Positions 61,436 through 64,000 of a DNA stretch of 64,000 nucleotides are shown in pieces (the first letter of the stretch is position 1; every line of letters begins with the position of its first letter). This DNA comes from Christiangramia sediminis (GTDB lineage: Bacteria; Bacteroidota; Bacteroidia; Flavobacteriales; Flavobacteriaceae), in assembly GCF_020552705.1 (NCBI RefSeq), contig NZ_JAJBZG010000005.1, forward strand, positions 434,001-498,000, read 5' to 3'. The position numbers and the translations under genes are program-made. The notes beneath the pieces were generated by a model, which made no database searches, was not told where the DNA came from, and saw only the letters and a list, made by a program, of their open reading frames with translations.

Positions 61436-62194
61436 CTATTCTTCTTCCATTTCTGATATTAATTCATCTGTAATTTCAAGATTATGGTAGACGTTTTGCA
61501 CGTCATCGTCGTCTTCAAACTTTTCTACCAGGTTTAAGATCATTTTAGCGTCTTCTACCGGCAATTCTATTGTATTAAGAGGAATTCGCTGTACTTCAGA
61601 ATTTTTCGGCTCTATGTCAAGCTCTTCGAGTTTTGAAGACATGAGTCCGAAATCTGTAAACTCCGTGTAAACCGTCAAAAACTCTTCTTCTTTCTCAAAT
61701 TTAGAAGCTCCGCCTTCGATCAATTCAAGCTCGAATTCTTCCAGGTTCATTTCTATATTTTCTTTCTCAAGAACGAAAACTCCTTTTTTATCGAACAGGA
61801 ACTCCAAAGATCCGTTGGTGCCAAGACTCCCGCCATTCTTTGAAAATATAGATCTTACCGAGGCTACGGTGCGGTTGGTATTATCTGTAGTACATTCAAC
61901 GAAAATGGCGATCCCGTTAGGGCCGTAACCTTCAAAAGTTACTGTTTCATAATTATCGGCATCAGCGCCACTCGCCTTCTTTATAGCACGTTCAATGGTA
62001 TCTTTAGGCATATTCACTCCCTTGGCATTAGAAATCGCATTTCTAAGCGATGGATTGGTTTCAGGATCGGGTCCTCCGCCCTCTTTTACCGCTACCGTAA
62101 TCTCCTTGATCGCCCTGGTAAACTGTTTGGCTCTCTTCTTGTCTTGCGCTCCTTTTCTATGCTTTATATTCGCCCATTTACTATGTCCGGCCAT
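61436..62194 (-). CDS. YebC/PmpR family regulator
   Basis: 252 residues. The N-terminus AGHSKWANIKHRKGAQDKKR is diagnostic, with the FEGYGPNGIAIFVE patch in the middle. Family members regulate transcription or, as shown for some, assist translation of hard stretches such as polyproline. The spacing to lepA upstream is unusually filled by the four-helix-bundle cassette, whose left inverted repeat begins 5 bases before this start. Confidence 0.95.
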   Translation of the reverse strand: MAGHSKWANIKHRKGAQDKKRAKQFTRAIKEITVAVKEGGGPDPETNPSLRNAISNAKGVNMPKDTIERAIKKASGADADNYETVTFEGYGPNGIAIFVECTTDNTNRTVASVRSIFSKNGGSLGTNGSLEFLFDKKGVFVLEKENIEMNLEEFELELIEGGASKFEKEEEFLTVYTEFTDFGLMSSKLEELDIEPKNSEVQRIPLNTIELPVEDAKMILNLVEKFEDDDDVQNVYHNLEITDELISEMEEE

Positions 62195-62198
62195 AATG

Positions 62199-62228
62199 TA
62201 GTCTGTAGTCTTTAGTCGGTAGAATTTT
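62199..62228. repeat. Left inverted repeat of the four-helix-bundle cassette
   Basis: 30 bases that match the reverse complement of 62713-62742 at about 24 positions. They are built from heptads starting TAG, such as TAGTCTT. The repeat starts 5 bases from the yebC start codon. Confidence 0.8.
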
Positions 62229-62351
62229 TACCGGTTATAAATTAAAAATTTGATATAGCTACAAAGTTAAAAAAATGTACTCATGAAGAAAATTGAGTAT
62301 ATTTTATTGTAAGTGAATGGTTTACCATAGTTTTATTTAAAGATTCAAAAG

Positions 62352-62708
62352 ATGGAGAAGTTTAATTTTGAAGAACTAAAGGTGTATCAAAAATCTCTAA
62401 TTTTTATAGATGAGGTATATAAAAAGACTAAAGAATTCCCAAAAGAAGAAATTTATGGGTTGACTTCTCAATTTCACAGAGCAGCTTCTTCTATTGCTTT
62501 AAATATAGCAGAGGGAGCAGGCAGTACTAATCCTGAATTTCGTAGATATTTACAAATTGCATTGAATTCTATAAAAGAATGTGTAGTATGCACAGAAATT
62601 GCTAAACGACAATCCTTTTTAGAAGTTAAGGAATATGAAAAAGCCCGAAAAGATCTTTCAGAATTATCAAAAATGATAACTTCTTTGATGAAATATCTTT
62701 CTAATTAG
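62352..62708 (+). CDS. Four-helix-bundle protein (23S rRNA intervening-sequence type)
   Basis: 118 residues, all helical. The pattern FEELKVYQKSLIFIDEVYKKTKEFP, then YGLTSQFHRAASSIALNIAEGAG, is typical of the four-helix-bundle (IVS) family first found inside 23S rRNA insertions. Free-standing copies are frequent in Bacteroidota. The family's biochemical role is uncertain; related Avd proteins bind nucleic acid in diversity-generating retroelements. It lies on the plus strand between the two minus-strand genes lepA and yebC, within inverted repeats, like an inserted cassette. Confidence 0.9.
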   Translation: MEKFNFEELKVYQKSLIFIDEVYKKTKEFPKEEIYGLTSQFHRAASSIALNIAEGAGSTNPEFRRYLQIALNSIKECVVCTEIAKRQSFLEVKEYEKARKDLSELSKMITSLMKYLSN

Positions 62709-62712
62709 TTTC

Positions 62713-62742
62713 TAAAGTCTACCGGCTAAAGTCTAATGACTA
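62713..62742. repeat. Right inverted repeat of the four-helix-bundle cassette
   Basis: Read as reverse complement it shows the same TAG-initial 7-base periodicity (units such as TAGACTT and TAGCCGG) as the left copy. It ends 2 bases before the lepA stop codon. Confidence 0.8.
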
Positions 62743-62743
62743 A

Positions 62744-64000
62744 TTAATCATTTAACTTAAGAACCGCCATAAATGCTTCCTGCGGGATCTCTACGTTACC
62801 TACCTGGCGCATACGTTTTTTACCTTTTTTCTGCTTTTCAAGTAGCTTTCTTTTACGGGAAATATCACCACCATAACATTTTGCGGTAACATCCTTTCTA
62901 AGTGCTTTTACGGTTTCACGAGCAATGACCTTTGCTCCAATAGCCGCCTGAATAGGAATATCAAATTGCTGTCTTGGAATTAATTCCTTCAGTTTTTCGC
63001 ACATTTTCTTACCAATATCATAGGCATTATCTACGTGTAATAAAGCTGAAAGTGCATCGACAACATTTCCGTTTAATAAAACATCCACTTTTACCAGTTT
63101 AGACTGTCGCAGACCGATTGGTGTATAATCAAAGGAAGCGTAACCTCTGGAAACGGTCTTTAAGCGATCATAAAAATCGAATACGATCTCTGCTAAAGGC
63201 ATGTCAAAAGTTAATTCTACCCTTTCTGTGGTTAAATAGGTCTGATTGGTGATCTCTCCCCTTTTTTCAATACAAAGACCCATCACATTCCCCACATAAT
63301 CTGCTTTGGTAATGATGGTTGCTTTAATAAAAGGCTCTTCTACCCTATTTAAACTTGAAGGTTCCGGAAGGTCTGATGGGTTATTTACCAGGATCACATC
63401 ATCCGGATTTTTATTGGTATATGCCTGGTAAGATACGTTGGGAACCGTAGTAATTACAGTCATATCGAACTCACGTTCCAGTCTTTCCTGAATGATCTCC
63501 AGGTGCAACATTCCCAGGAATCCACAACGGAAACCAAAACCAAGAGCAGCAGAACTTTCAGGAGTAAAAACCAGTGAAGCATCGTTCAACTGAAGTTTTT
63601 CCATAGAAGATCTTAATTCTTCATAATCTTCAGTATCTACCGGATAGATTCCGGCGAAAACCATAGGTTTTACATCCTCGAAACCTGCTACAGCTTCGGT
63701 GGTAGGATTAACGGCACTCGTAATGGTATCTCCCACTTTTACTTCGCGGGCATCTTTGATCCCGGTGATTAGATAACCAACATCCCCGGTTTTGATCTCT
63801 TTCCGCGGAAATTGTTTTAGGCGAAGAGTTCCAACCTCATCGGCATCATATGTTTTATTGGTAGCTACGAATTTAATTTTTTCCCCTTTTTTAATAGAAC
63901 CGTTAATCACTCTAAAATAGGTTTCAACTCCTCTAAACGGGTTGTAAACAGAGTCGAAGATCAAAGCCCTAAGCGGAGCATCGACTTTCCCGCTTGGAGC
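62744..64000 (-). CDS. lepA: Elongation factor 4, C-terminal part, cut by window edge
   Basis: 418 residues plus the stop; about the first 180 residues (GTPase domain) lie beyond the right edge. The sequence shows domain II ([20 protein letters not shown]), the EF-G-like domains and the LepA-specific end [22 protein letters not shown]4 binds the ribosome and affects initiation or back-translocation under stress. The reading frame continues open to base 64000. Confidence 0.97.
   Translation of the reverse strand, partial: APSGKVDAPLRALIFDSVYNPFRGVETYFRVINGSIKKGEKIKFVATNKTYDADEVGTLRLKQFPRKEIKTGDVGYLITGIKDAREVKVGDTITSAVNPTTEAVAGFEDVKPMVFAGIYPVDTEDYEELRSSMEKLQLNDASLVFTPESSAALGFGFRCGFLGMLHLEIIQERLEREFDMTVITTVPNVSYQAYTNKNPDDVILVNNPSDLPEPSSLNRVEEPFIKATIITKADYVGNVMGLCIEKRGEITNQTYLTTERVELTFDMPLAEIVFDFYDRLKTVSRGYASFDYTPIGLRQSKLVKVDVLLNGNVVDALSALLHVDNAYDIGKKMCEKLKELIPRQQFDIPIQAAIGAKVIARETVKALRKDVTAKCYGGDISRKRKLLEKQKKGKKRMRQVGNVEIPQEAFMAVLKLND

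Noticed and set aside
62352-62708. The four-helix-bundle gene as an Avd protein of a diversity-generating retroelement
   Set aside because: No reverse transcriptase, template repeat or variable repeat lies in the window, and the flanking genes are lepA and yebC.

Overview
The window looks like a piece of a Flavobacteriaceae chromosome (phylum Bacteroidota), probably near Gramella/Christiangramia. The evidence is AT-rich DNA, promoters of the TAnnTTTG type instead of sigma70 -10 boxes, few Shine-Dalgarno sequences, a SprE/PorW-type type IX secretion lipoprotein, many lipoproteins with a Cys near residue 20, and families largely confined to this group (DUF4175, DUF4837, DUF5687, DUF6341, DUF6427, DUF6909; DUF names are from memory). 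No phage, insertion sequence, CRISPR array, rRNA operon or obvious genomic island was seen. It reads as core chromosome, mostly transcribed on the minus strand.

Layout. 1-722 is the start of a polysaccharide flippase and 783-1226 a small lipoprotein. 1363-7536 is the ATP synthase block (gamma, alpha, delta, b, c, a, two small membrane proteins and a bactofilin); subunits beta and epsilon are absent. It is followed upstream by a SprE/PorW-like lipoprotein (7548-10088) and an ABC transporter pair (10183-12388). 12485-19348 holds a reductase-ferredoxin fusion, a family 9 glycosyltransferase, DUF4254, DUF6427, DUF6341, purD and a PaaK-like adenylating enzyme. 19329-26596 is a tight seven-gene minus-strand run: M23 peptidase, GH3-family ligase, DUF6909, rfbC, rfbD, a UDP-glucuronate decarboxylase-like enzyme and a family 2 glycosyltransferase. 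This joins cell-wall remodelling to nucleotide-sugar synthesis. 26749-33182 holds tatA, DUF4837, a LysM lytic transglycosylase, pgk, holB, a DoxX-like protein and an OmpH/Skp-like lipoprotein.

33380-39853 holds a methyltransferase, mnmG, ybeY and a very large DUF4175 protein. Two perfect 16-bp parS-like palindromes flank mnmG. 39970-49859 holds gltX, an SPFH protein, a YtxH/holin-like/DUF trio, glnS, a ZIP-like membrane protein, folB, tRNA-Cys, a LysE-family exporter and rnr. The only gap longer than 300 bases (50523-51046) is very AT-rich, has DnaA-box-like 9-mers and lies about 15 kb from the parS pair; it is a candidate replication origin or a structured non-coding region. 51047-64000 holds rpiB, a GNAT enzyme, a sterol-desaturase-like hydroxylase, an S41 protease, rnpA, an MBL-S8-M1 hydrolase operon, a cation/proton antiporter, a YebC regulator, a four-helix-bundle gene in an inverted-repeat cassette, and the C-terminal two thirds of lepA.

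The most interesting signals are the parS pair (one site encodes the last residues of YbeY), the AT-rich gap, the heptad-repeat cassette around the four-helix-bundle gene between lepA and yebC, and the GH3-DUF6909 pair inside an envelope operon. All family calls come from reading the sequence; no database search was run.
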